5,260 nucleotides of DNA, from assembly GCA_018056045.1 (NCBI GenBank), contig JAGPGI010000222.1:1-5260 (forward strand), in the 5' to 3' direction. The notes beneath the pieces are model-generated. The model was not told the origin of the DNA. It did no database searches and saw only the letters and a list, made by a program, of their open reading frames with translations. The stretch comes from Paracoccus sp. (in: a-proteobacteria) (lineage in GTDB: Bacteria > Pseudomonadota > Alphaproteobacteria > Rhodobacterales > Rhodobacteraceae). This document shows positions 1 through 5,260 of the stretch, one piece after another. A program made the translations under genes and the position numbers. Positions within the stretch are counted from its first letter, which is position 1, and each line of letters begins with the position of its first letter.

Positions 1-1
1 G

Positions 2-1921
2 CACAGCCTGCTGCGCAAGATCGAACTCGCGGGCATGGACTTCAAGACCAAGAAAGGCGGCAAGCCCATCGCCACCGCCCTGCCCGGCACCGCATTGGGG
101 ATCGGGCTGGAACTGCCGCTTTCGACCCATCGCATCTTCGCCGCAGAAAACCCCAAGGCCAAGATCGGCCTGCCCGAAATCATGGTCGGCATCTTCCCCG
201 GCGCGGGCGGCACCACCCGCCTTGTGCGCAAGCTCGGCGCCATGGGCGCGGCTCCCTTCCTGCTTGAGGGCAAGCTTTCCGACCCCGCCAAGGCGAAAGC
301 GGCAGGTCTGATCGACGAGGTCGTGGCCGACCCGGTGGTGGCGGCCCGCGACTGGGTGCTGAAAGCGACCGACGCCGATATCGTCAAGCCTTGGGACGCC
401 AAGGGCTACAAGATGCCCGGCGGCGAGCCCTATCACCCGGCAGGCTTCATGACCTTCGTGGGTGCCTCAGCCATGGTCCATGGCAAGACCATGGGTGTCT
501 ATCCGGCGGCGAAAGCCCTGCTGAGCGCGGTCTATGAGGGCGCGCTGGTGCCCTTTGACACCGCGCTGAAGATCGAGGCGCGCTGGTTCACCAATGTGCT
601 GATGAACCCCAGCTCGACCGCGATGATCCGCAGCCTCTTCATCAACAAGGAGGCGCTGGAAAAAGGCGCGAACCGCCCCGAGGCCCCGGACCAGAGCGTG
701 AAAAAACTGGGCATCCTTGGCGCCGGCATGATGGGCGCGGGCATCGCCTATGTCAGCGCCATGGCTGGGATCGAGGTGGTGCTGATCGACGCAGCCCAAG
801 ACGCCGCCGAACGCGGCAAGGCCTATTCGGCCGGCCTGCTGGACAAGGCGATCAGCCGCCGCAAATCGACCGAAGAGAAAAAGGCCGAGGTGCTTGCCCG
901 CATCACCCCCACGACCGATTACGCAGCCCTCGCCGGCTGCGACCTGATCGTCGAGGCGGTGTTCGAAGACCCCAGCGTCAAGGCCGAGGTCACGAAAAAG
1001 GCCGAGGCCGCGATTGCGGCGGATGCGATTTTTGCCACCAACACCTCGACCCTGCCGATCAGCGATCTGGCCCGCGCCAGCGCCCGGCCCGAACAGTTCA
1101 TCGGCATCCATTTCTTCAGCCCGGTCGACAAGATGCTGCTGGTCGAGATCATCAAGGGCCGCGAGACCGGCCCCCGCGCCGTCGCCAAGGCGCTGGATTT
1201 CGTCCGCCAGATCCGCAAGACCCCGATCGTGGTCAATGACGCGCGCTTCTTCTACGCCAATCGCTGCATCATCCCCTATCTGAACGAAGGGATCCGCATG
1301 GTCGGTGAGGGTGTCAGCCCGACCCTGATCGAAAACGCCGCCAAGCTGATGGGGATGCCGCTGGGGCCGCTGCAACTGGTCGATGAAACCTCGATCGACC
1401 TTGGGGTGAAAATCGCCAAGGCGACCAAGGCCGCGATGGGCGACGCCTATGCCGACGGCCCGGTCGATCAGGTCATCTTCAAGCTGGCCGATCAGGGCCG
1501 CATGGGCCGCAAGGCGAAAGCGGGCTTCTATGACTATGACGAGGCCGGTAAGCGTCAGGGCTTGTGGTCGGGTCTCGAACAGCAATGGCCTGAATCGGAC
1601 GCCCAGCCCGAACTGACCGAGGTCCAGCACCGCCTGATGTTCGCCCAATCGCTGGAAGCCGTGCGCGCATTGGACGAAGGCGTTCTCGAAGACATCCGCG
1701 AAGGCGATGTCGGCGCCATCCTCGGCTGGGGCTTCGCGCCATGGTCGGGCGGCCCGTTCAGCTGGCTCGACATGCTGGGCGCCGCCCGCGCGGTCGAGAT
1801 CGCCGACGATCTGACGGCGAAATTCGGCCCCCGCTTCACCACGCCGCAACTGCTGCGCGACATGGCGGCAAAAGGCGACAGCTTCTATGGCCGCTTCGGC
1901 GCCGGCAAGAAAGCCGCCTGA
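2..1921 (+). CDS. fadJ: Fatty-acid oxidation complex alpha subunit (enoyl-CoA hydratase / 3-hydroxyacyl-CoA dehydrogenase), 5'-truncated by window edge
   Basis: Bifunctional beta-oxidation enzyme: it hydrates trans-2-enoyl-CoA and oxidises the L-3-hydroxyacyl-CoA to 3-ketoacyl-CoA with NAD+, normally in a cytoplasmic complex with a thiolase. The open frame runs to the left edge, so the first ATG seen (35) is internal. About 639 codons are present against roughly 715-735 for FadB/FadJ, so about 80-95 are missing. The crotonase part keeps both catalytic glutamates: GLE at nt 110-112 and GLPE at nt 176-178, matching E. coli FadB E119 and E139. A Rossmann GAGMMG motif (nt 719-736) opens the dehydrogenase. 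The catalytic His of HFFSPV (nt 1109-1111) and the Glu of LVEII (nt 1145-1147) are 12 residues apart, as in FadB. Two C-terminal dehydrogenase domains follow, ending in the typical GDSFYGRFG tail. Stop TGA at 1919-1921. FadB versus FadJ naming is uncertain; the enzyme class is not. The thiolase partner is not in view. Confidence 0.95.
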   Translation, partial: HSLLRKIELAGMDFKTKKGGKPIATALPGTALGIGLELPLSTHRIFAAENPKAKIGLPEIMVGIFPGAGGTTRLVRKLGAMGAAPFLLEGKLSDPAKAKAAGLIDEVVADPVVAARDWVLKATDADIVKPWDAKGYKMPGGEPYHPAGFMTFVGASAMVHGKTMGVYPAAKALLSAVYEGALVPFDTALKIEARWFTNVLMNPSSTAMIRSLFINKEALEKGANRPEAPDQSVKKLGILGAGMMGAGIAYVSAMAGIEVVLIDAAQDAAERGKAYSAGLLDKAISRRKSTEEKKAEVLARITPTTDYAALAGCDLIVEAVFEDPSVKAEVTKKAEAAIAADAIFATNTSTLPISDLARASARPEQFIGIHFFSPVDKMLLVEIIKGRETGPRAVAKALDFVRQIRKTPIVVNDARFFYANRCIIPYLNEGIRMVGEGVSPTLIENAAKLMGMPLGPLQLVDETSIDLGVKIAKATKAAMGDAYADGPVDQVIFKLADQGRMGRKAKAGFYDYDEAGKRQGLWSGLEQQWPESDAQPELTEVQHRLMFAQSLEAVRALDEGVLEDIREGDVGAILGWGFAPWSGGPFSWLDMLGAARAVEIADDLTAKFGPRFTTPQLLRDMAAKGDSFYGRFGAGKKAA

Positions 1922-1944
1922 GGCCACCATCACGCAATGAAAAG

Positions 1945-1968
1945 GGGCAGAGGCGTAAACCTCTGCCC
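1945..1968. terminator. Rho-independent terminator, probably bidirectional, between convergent genes
   Basis: Perfect 9-bp stem: GGGCAGAGG (1945-1953) and CCTCTGCCC (1960-1968) with a 6-base loop CGTAAA. On the + strand it is followed by the T-rich run ATTCTTCTTC, 24 bases after the fadJ stop. Read on the - strand, the stem is followed by CTTTTC, so it could also stop transcription leaving the kinase gene that ends at 2014. The T-tracts are interrupted and hence weaker than canonical ones. The rest of the 92-bp gap (1922-2013) holds only an A-rich stretch near 1982-1997 with no recognisable site. Confidence 0.8.
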
Positions 1969-2013
1969 ATTCTTCTTCACTCAAATATCCAAAAAACCGC
2001 GCCACAAGCGCGA

Positions 2014-3021
2014 TCAGATCAGCCCTTCAGCACGAAACAGCGCCCGCACATCCCGTTCAGGCCGGGCGCCGACATGGCCGATGACCTCGGCCGCCGCGAT
2101 GCAGCCCATGCGCCCGGCAGCCGCCAGCGGTGCCCGGATGGCCAGACCATAGATCAGCCCGGCCGCGAACTGGTCGCCCGCACCCGTCGCATCAATGGGC
2201 ACGACGCGATGGACCGGCGCGCTGACCCGCTCATCGCCGCGGATCAGGATCGCATCATCGCCCGAACAGGTGCAGATCACCGTGTTGCAATCGGCGCTGG
2301 CCAGACGCAGCGCCTCCTCAAGGTCCTCGACCTGGTAGAGCGATTTCCACTCATGGACATTGCCGATGACGTAATCCATCGGCCCGGCGACCAGACGCCG
2401 GAAATCGGCGCGGTGGCGGTCGACGCAGAACGGGTCCGACAGCGCGATCCCCGCCTGCCCGCCCGCCTTGTGACAGGCATCAGCCGCCTTCAGGAACGCG
2501 GCCTTGCCGGCATCCTTGTCGAACAGATACCCCTCAAGAAACAGCCAGTCGGCACCGCTGAAGGTGACCGGGTTGACATCGCCCGCATCCAGCTGGGCCG
2601 AGATGCCCAGATAGGTGTTCATCGACCGCTCGCCATCCGGCGTGACAAAGATGATCGAGCGCGAGGTCGGCAGCACCTCGCCCGCCACCGGCGGATTGAC
2701 GAAAACCGTGCCCTGCGCCTCGGTCTGCTCGGCATAGGACAGGCCAAGCGGATCGCCGGCCACACGGCCGATAAAGGCGGTCTTCAGCCCCAGCGCGCCT
2801 ATGCCTGCAAGGGTATTCGCGACCGAACCGCCCGGCACCAGCCGCGCCTTTTGCGCATCCGTATCGGCCGATTGCGCCGCCATCAGGAATTCCGAGCGCT
2901 CGCGGTCGATCAACTGCATGATGCCCTTTTCAATGCCCAGCCGCGCAAGGCTTGCATCCGACGCGGGCGCGATCACGTCCATGACCGCATTGCCAATGCC
3001 GATCACATAGGGGGTGGTCAT
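2014..3021 (-). CDS. PfkB-family carbohydrate/nucleoside kinase, adenosine-kinase-like
   Basis: ATP-dependent ribokinase-fold kinase of 335 residues, cytoplasmic. The N-terminal PfkB signature PGGSVANTLAGIGALG is at residues 63-78, with a GRVAGD glycine motif at 85-90. The NxxE metal/phosphate motif is NVHE at 221-224. The second signature DATGAGDQFAAG (277-288) contains the anion-hole ATGAGD and the catalytic base Asp283. The substrate-side motif DPFCVDRHR (196-204) and the overall pattern match proteins commonly labelled adenosine kinase in Rhodobacteraceae. On that basis adenosine to AMP salvage is the likeliest reaction, but a sugar or other nucleoside is possible, as PfkB substrates cannot be read from the signatures. 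The start ATG (3021-3019) overlaps the nth stop by 4 bases (ATGA), and AGGAG lies 8 bases upstream inside nth, so the start is well supported and translation is probably coupled. It is the second gene of an nth-kinase operon and converges on fadJ. Confidence 0.9.
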   Translation of the reverse strand: MTTPYVIGIGNAVMDVIAPASDASLARLGIEKGIMQLIDRERSEFLMAAQSADTDAQKARLVPGGSVANTLAGIGALGLKTAFIGRVAGDPLGLSYAEQTEAQGTVFVNPPVAGEVLPTSRSIIFVTPDGERSMNTYLGISAQLDAGDVNPVTFSGADWLFLEGYLFDKDAGKAAFLKAADACHKAGGQAGIALSDPFCVDRHRADFRRLVAGPMDYVIGNVHEWKSLYQVEDLEEALRLASADCNTVICTCSGDDAILIRGDERVSAPVHRVVPIDATGAGDQFAAGLIYGLAIRAPLAAAGRMGCIAAAEVIGHVGARPERDVRALFRAEGLI

Positions 3022-3686
3022 TGGGTCTTCTCCTCATAGGGGCAAAGGTCTTCGATGGGGCAGATGCCGCAGCGTGGCCGCTTGGCCTGACAGATATAGC
3101 GGCCATGCAGGATCAGCCAGTGATGGGCATATTGCTGGAATTCGACGGGAACATTGTCTTCGATGGCGCGCTCGACCGCCTCGACATCTCGGCCGGGCGC
3201 GATGCGGGTGCGGTTGCCGACGCGAAAGATATGAGTATCGACCGCCTGCGCGGGAAAGTGAAAGACGGCATTCAGGACCACATTGGCGGTCTTGCGCCCG
3301 ACGCCGGGCAAGGTCGTCAGGGCGGCGCGCGACTGCGGCACCTCGCCGCCATATTCATCGACCAGACGCTGCGACAGCGCGATCACGTTCTTTGCCTTCT
3401 GGCGGAACAGGCCGATGGTCTTGATTTCCTCGGTCAGCGCCTCGACGCCGAGATCCAGCATTTCCTGCGGGGTGGTCACGCGGCTGAACAGGTTTCTGGT
3501 GGCCTTGTTCACCCCGGCATCGGTCGATTGCGCAGAGAGCGCCACCGCCACCAGCAGGGTGAAGGCGTTGACATAGTGCAGCTCGGTCAGGGGCTGCGGC
3601 TCGGCCGCGCGGAAACGCGAAAAGATCGCCATCTGGGTGGCGTAAGGCAGGGCTTGCGGGATGCGGGGCGAGGATGCGCGGGCCAT
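3018..3686 (-). CDS. nth: Endonuclease III, DNA glycosylase/AP lyase
   Basis: Base-excision repair enzyme that removes oxidised pyrimidines (thymine glycol and similar) and nicks the abasic site by beta-elimination. Length is 222 residues against 211 in E. coli. The helix-hairpin-helix LPGVGRKTA (126-134) holds the Schiff-base lysine K132, equivalent to E. coli K120. D150 in VDTHIFRVGNRT equals E. coli D138. The C-terminal [4Fe-4S] cluster is complete with Cys 199, 206, 209 and 215, in the family spacing C-x6-C-x2-C-x5-C. The call is therefore firm. The chosen start (ATG 3686-3684) gives an N-terminal extension relative to E. coli. Only a weak AGG lies 5 bases upstream, and an in-frame Met at residue 19 (codon at 3632-3630) would also preserve the fold, though it has no visible Shine-Dalgarno. 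It is first in an operon with the downstream kinase and diverges from the alkyltransferase gene. Confidence 0.96.
   Translation of the reverse strand: MARASSPRIPQALPYATQMAIFSRFRAAEPQPLTELHYVNAFTLLVAVALSAQSTDAGVNKATRNLFSRVTTPQEMLDLGVEALTEEIKTIGLFRQKAKNVIALSQRLVDEYGGEVPQSRAALTTLPGVGRKTANVVLNAVFHFPAQAVDTHIFRVGNRTRIAPGRDVEAVERAIEDNVPVEFQQYAHHWLILHGRYICQAKRPRCGICPIEDLCPYEEKTQ
3030..3034 (-). promoter_or_regulatory. Ribosome binding site of the kinase gene, embedded in the nth 3' end
   Basis: On the - strand AGGAG sits 8 bases before the kinase ATG. It is formed by the Glu-Glu codons (GAG GAG) near the nth C-terminus. Together with the ATGA stop/start overlap it fixes the kinase start and suggests that ribosomes finishing nth re-initiate on the kinase. 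Confidence 0.75.
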
Positions 3687-3748
3687 ATGCGCCTGATGCC
3701 CCGCGCGCGCGTCATGTGCAAGCTTTGGCGCCCGGTTTTGCGCGCATC

Positions 3749-3764
3749 CGTGACTGGATTCACA
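3749..3764. promoter_or_regulatory. CRP/FNR-family-type palindrome in the nth/alkyltransferase divergent promoter region
   Basis: CGTGACTGGATTCACA matches the classical CRP operator TGTGA-N6-TCACA at 9 of 10 defined bases with the exact 6-base spacer. Its centre lies about 52 bases before the alkyltransferase ATG and about 70 bases before the nth ATG, so it could serve either gene. It overlaps a tentative promoter for the + strand gene: GTGACT at 3750-3755 as -35 and GCTAAT at 3775-3780 as -10, each 4 of 6 to consensus. The 19-base spacing is long, so the promoter itself is doubtful. Many alphaproteobacterial CRP/FNR-family proteins use other half-sites, and which one would bind here is unknown. 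The remainder of the 122-bp gap (3687-3808) holds an alternating (CG)5 run at 3702-3711 and a TTGCGC direct repeat at 3738 and 3771. Confidence 0.4.
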
Positions 3765-3798
3765 CCGAACTTGCGCTAATCTGAGCCGAAACCGCAGA

Positions 3799-3803
3799 TG
3801 AGG
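3799..3803 (+). promoter_or_regulatory. Ribosome binding site of the alkyltransferase gene
   Basis: TGAGG ends 5 bases before the ATG at 3809 and pairs with the 16S anti-Shine-Dalgarno through GAGG. It supports this start over any later Met. Confidence 0.5.
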
Positions 3804-3808
3804 CCGCC

Positions 3809-4405
3809 ATGACCCAGACCGTCTTCGCCTTTGCCCAACCCGCCCCGGGCCTGCGGGTCCGTATCACCACCCAACCCGCCGAGGATGCCGGCGCGGTGCT
3901 GTGCCACGGCGAGTTCAGCACCCCCTTTGGCACCGTGATCGCCTTTGGCGCGGGCGGCGCGCTTTGGGGGCTGGGGCTGGCGGGCGAGATGTCCCCCGAC
4001 GAGGTTCGCACCGATCTGGCCACCCGCTGGCCGCGCGCCCGCATCGTCACCGCCCCCGAGGCGCTGGCCCCGGCGGTGAATGCGCTGATCGCGGATCGGG
4101 GCGAGATCACCGTGCACCTGACCGGAACCGAGTTTCAACTCGCCGTCTGGCGCGCGCTCATTGAGGTGCCGGCCGGGCAGGTCATCAGCTATGCGATGCT
4201 GGCGGACCGCATCGGACGCCCGCGCGCCTTGCGGGCGGTGGGGACAGCGGTCGGGCAGAACCCGGTCTCATGGGCTGTGCCCTGCCACCGGGTCACCCGC
4301 ACCGATGGCAGCATCGGCGGCTATCATTGGGGCGCGGCGATCAAGCGCGCGCTTCTGGCCCGCGAAGGCGCCAGTATCGCCCCTCGCGCCATCGCTGCAT
4401 TGTGA
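3809..4405 (+). CDS. ogt: Methylated-DNA--[protein]-cysteine S-methyltransferase (O6-alkylguanine-DNA alkyltransferase, Ada/Ogt type)
   Basis: Suicide repair protein that transfers the alkyl group from O6-alkylguanine (and O4-alkylthymine) in DNA to its own cysteine. It has 198 residues: a poorly conserved N-terminal domain (about 1-105), then the catalytic domain. The active site PCHRV (158-162) places the acceptor at Cys159. Counting from human MGMT C145, every key residue is in register: Tyr128 (Y114), arginine finger Arg142 (R128) in LRAVG, Asn151 (N137), His160 (H146) and Glu186 (E172). The tail GGYHWGAAIKRALLARE resembles the C-terminal half of Ada more than Ogt, but the Ada N-terminal zinc/methylphosphotriester domain and the AraC-type helix-turn-helix are absent, so it should repair without acting as a regulator. 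The symbol ogt is a functional label; ada-like is equally fair. It is transcribed away from nth, and 156 bases separate it from the lipoprotein gene, so it is probably monocistronic. Confidence 0.94.
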   Translation: MTQTVFAFAQPAPGLRVRITTQPAEDAGAVLCHGEFSTPFGTVIAFGAGGALWGLGLAGEMSPDEVRTDLATRWPRARIVTAPEALAPAVNALIADRGEITVHLTGTEFQLAVWRALIEVPAGQVISYAMLADRIGRPRALRAVGTAVGQNPVSWAVPCHRVTRTDGSIGGYHWGAAIKRALLAREGASIAPRAIAAL

Positions 4406-4487
4406 CGCATCCCGCGGGGATTTCCGCCTGTTCCTGTGGCCTTGGCCGGGAACCCGTGGCATGGTCGCGGTGTTTGGGCACCAGCGG

Positions 4488-4505
4488 CCGCGCAGCAAAG
4501 CGCGG
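4488..4505 (+). other. Small GC-rich hairpin in the alkyltransferase-lipoprotein spacer
   Basis: CCGCGC (4488-4493) and GCGCGG (4500-4505) form a perfect 6-bp stem with loop AGCAAA. No T-run follows, so it is not a standard intrinsic terminator. It could be a weak terminator for the gene on the left, an mRNA leader structure for the lipoprotein gene, or chance in GC-rich DNA. The rest of the 156-bp spacer (4406-4561) shows no convincing -35/-10 pair. Confidence 0.25.
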
Positions 4506-4547
4506 ACCAGATCGTTTGGACAGGCGATGATGGATCGCCCGCTAAAA

Positions 4548-4552
4548 AGGGA
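4548..4552 (+). promoter_or_regulatory. Ribosome binding site of the OmpA-family lipoprotein gene
   Basis: AGGGA within a purine-rich AAAAAGGGAAAAGAAAC stretch, 9 bases before the ATG at 4562. It decides the start: an in-frame ATG further upstream at 4436 has no such site and would bury the signal peptide 42 residues in. Confidence 0.7.
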
Positions 4553-4561
4553 AAAGAAACA

Positions 4562-5245
4562 ATGAAGACCCGTATTCCGCTGCTGCTGGCCTCGGTCGGT
4601 GTGATCGCCGTCAGCGCCTGCGCCACCACCGACCCTTATGGCAACCCGACCGGAACCGGCACCGGGACCGGCCTGAGCCGCACCCAGACCGGCGCGCTGG
4701 CTGGCGCGGCCATCGGCGGCATCCTTGGTGCCACGCGCGACAGCGACAAGAACGATCAGGGCCGTGACGCGGCACGGGGCGCGTTGATCGGTGCGGCCCT
4801 GGGCGGCGGCATCGGCGCCATCCTCGACCGGCAGCAGAAATCGCTGCAGCAGTCGCTGAACAACCCCAATATCCAGGTCGTGAACCATGGCAGCTATCTG
4901 TCGGTCACCATGCCGGAATCGACGCTGTTCGCGACCGACTCGGCGGCCGTGGGCGCGCAGGGGCAGAATGATCTCTACACCATTGCCCGCAACCTCCAGC
5001 AATATCCCGACAGCACGATCCAGGTCGTCGGCCATACCGACAGCACCGGCTCGGCCGCCTATAACCAGGACCTGTCCGAGCGCCGCGCGCGTTCGGTCGC
5101 GGGCATCCTGAGCGCCGGCGGCGTGGCGCAGAACCGCCTGAGCACCGCGGGCCGCGGCGCCAGCCAGCCGGTCGCGAGCAATGAGACGGTGGCGGGCCGC
5201 GCCCAGAACCGCCGCGTGCAGATCCTGATCACCCCGACCCGCTAA
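4562..5245 (+). CDS. OmpA-family outer-membrane lipoprotein with glycine zipper (YiaD-like)
   Basis: Envelope lipoprotein of 227 residues expected to tie the outer membrane to peptidoglycan. A lipoprotein signal peptide covers residues 1-19: MKTR, a hydrophobic core, then lipobox VSAC with Cys20 as the lipidated residue. The next residue is Ala, not Asp, which fits outer-membrane sorting. A (Thr-Gly)4 linker (30-37) is followed by a glycine-zipper region in two parts, about 43-57 and 73-88, of the kind seen in SlyB/YiaD-type proteins. The OmpA C-terminal domain runs from about 113 to 225. It has TLFATDSA, then GHTDSTGSAAYNQDLSERR, where Asp160 and Arg175 match E. coli OmpA D271 and R286 that hold diaminopimelate, and ends with NRRVQILITP. 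There is no beta-barrel, so it is not OmpA itself. Pal is a less likely alternative because Pal lacks the glycine zipper. Stop TAA at 5243-5245; the 15 bases after it are uninformative. Confidence 0.93.
   Translation: MKTRIPLLLASVGVIAVSACATTDPYGNPTGTGTGTGLSRTQTGALAGAAIGGILGATRDSDKNDQGRDAARGALIGAALGGGIGAILDRQQKSLQQSLNNPNIQVVNHGSYLSVTMPESTLFATDSAAVGAQGQNDLYTIARNLQQYPDSTIQVVGHTDSTGSAAYNQDLSERRARSVAGILSAGGVAQNRLSTAGRGASQPVASNETVAGRAQNRRVQILITPTR
4649..4672 (+). repeat. Four tandem ACCGGN hexamers encoding (Thr-Gly)4
   Basis: Four direct hexamers in a row: ACCGGA, ACCGGC, ACCGGG, ACCGGC. They are in frame and encode residues 30-37 of the lipoprotein, the flexible linker between the lipid anchor and the glycine zipper. 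Gain or loss of a unit would change linker length by two residues without a frameshift. Confidence 0.7.
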
Positions 5246-5260
5246 GGGTGGCACAGACGA

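Noticed and set aside
35..37. ATG at 35 as the start of the fad gene.
   Set aside because: The open frame continues left to the window edge with family-like residues (HSLLRKIELAG), and starting here would remove the N-terminal part of the crotonase domain.
467..2005. Long open frame of about 512 codons on the - strand, opposite the fad gene.
   Set aside because: It lies antisense to a gene with clear catalytic motifs. High-GC coding DNA routinely leaves the opposite strand open, and the translation is low-complexity (rich in G, A, R, D, H) with no domain.
1741..3039. Open frame of about 432 codons on the + strand, across the intergenic hairpin and opposite the kinase.
   Set aside because: It reads through the terminator and is antisense to the kinase; the product is Arg/Gly-rich with no recognisable motif and no ribosome binding site.
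3702..3711. Alternating (CG)5 tract, considered as Z-DNA or a regulatory element.
   Set aside because: Ten bases of alternating CG are common in GC-rich genomes and no other sign of function is present.
3021..3779. Open frame of about 252 codons on the + strand, opposite nth.
   Set aside because: Nth on the other strand has its lysine, aspartate and four cluster cysteines in place; this frame has no motif of its own.
3798..3812. Four-codon reading frame (ATG AGG CCG CCA TGA) overlapping the alkyltransferase start by ATGA, considered as a regulatory leader peptide.
   Set aside because: It is too short for statistical support; its ATG overlaps the TGAGG that serves as the ribosome binding site, and nothing else marks it as translated.
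4436..4561. Upstream in-frame ATG that would lengthen the lipoprotein by 42 residues.
   Set aside because: It would place the signal peptide and lipobox inside the protein. The purine-rich ribosome binding site and the MKTR start at 4562 are much better.
4268..5254. Open frame of about 328 codons on the - strand, opposite the lipoprotein gene.
   Set aside because: Antisense shadow of a well-supported lipoprotein and part of the alkyltransferase; the translation is Arg/Gly/Ala-rich with no motif.

Overview
The window is ordinary, high-GC bacterial chromosome. Codon choice with G/C-rich third positions, and protein sequences that read like Rhodobacteraceae (Paracoccus/Rhodobacter-type) homologues, point to an alphaproteobacterium of that family. 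This placement comes from sequence feel, not a search. I see no rRNA, tRNA, CRISPR array, insertion sequence or phage gene, and nothing in base or codon use that suggests recent transfer.

Layout, left to right. (1) Positions 2-1921, + strand: the last ~639 codons of a multifunctional fatty-acid beta-oxidation alpha subunit (enoyl-CoA hydratase plus 3-hydroxyacyl-CoA dehydrogenase, FadJ/FadB type); its start lies left of the window. (2) 1922-2013: a short convergent intergenic region with a perfect 9-bp hairpin that looks like a terminator usable from both sides. (3) 3686 down to 2014, - strand: a two-gene operon, nth (endonuclease III) followed by a PfkB-family kinase of the adenosine-kinase-like type. 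Their stop and start codons overlap by 4 bases (ATGA). (4) 3687-3808: a 122-bp divergent intergenic region with a near-perfect CRP-type palindrome. (5) 3809-4405, + strand: an Ada/Ogt-type O6-alkylguanine-DNA alkyltransferase with all catalytic residues. (6) 4406-4561: a spacer/leader with a small GC hairpin and a good ribosome binding site. (7) 4562-5245, + strand: an outer-membrane lipoprotein with a glycine zipper and an OmpA peptidoglycan-binding domain (YiaD-like).

Functionally the window joins lipid catabolism, two independent DNA-repair activities arranged head to head (oxidised-base excision by Nth, alkyl-base reversal by Ogt), a nucleoside/sugar kinase co-translated with Nth, and an envelope-anchoring lipoprotein. 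I did not find a previously undescribed system. The points most worth a second look are the CRP-like box between nth and the alkyltransferase gene, and the tight nth-kinase coupling.
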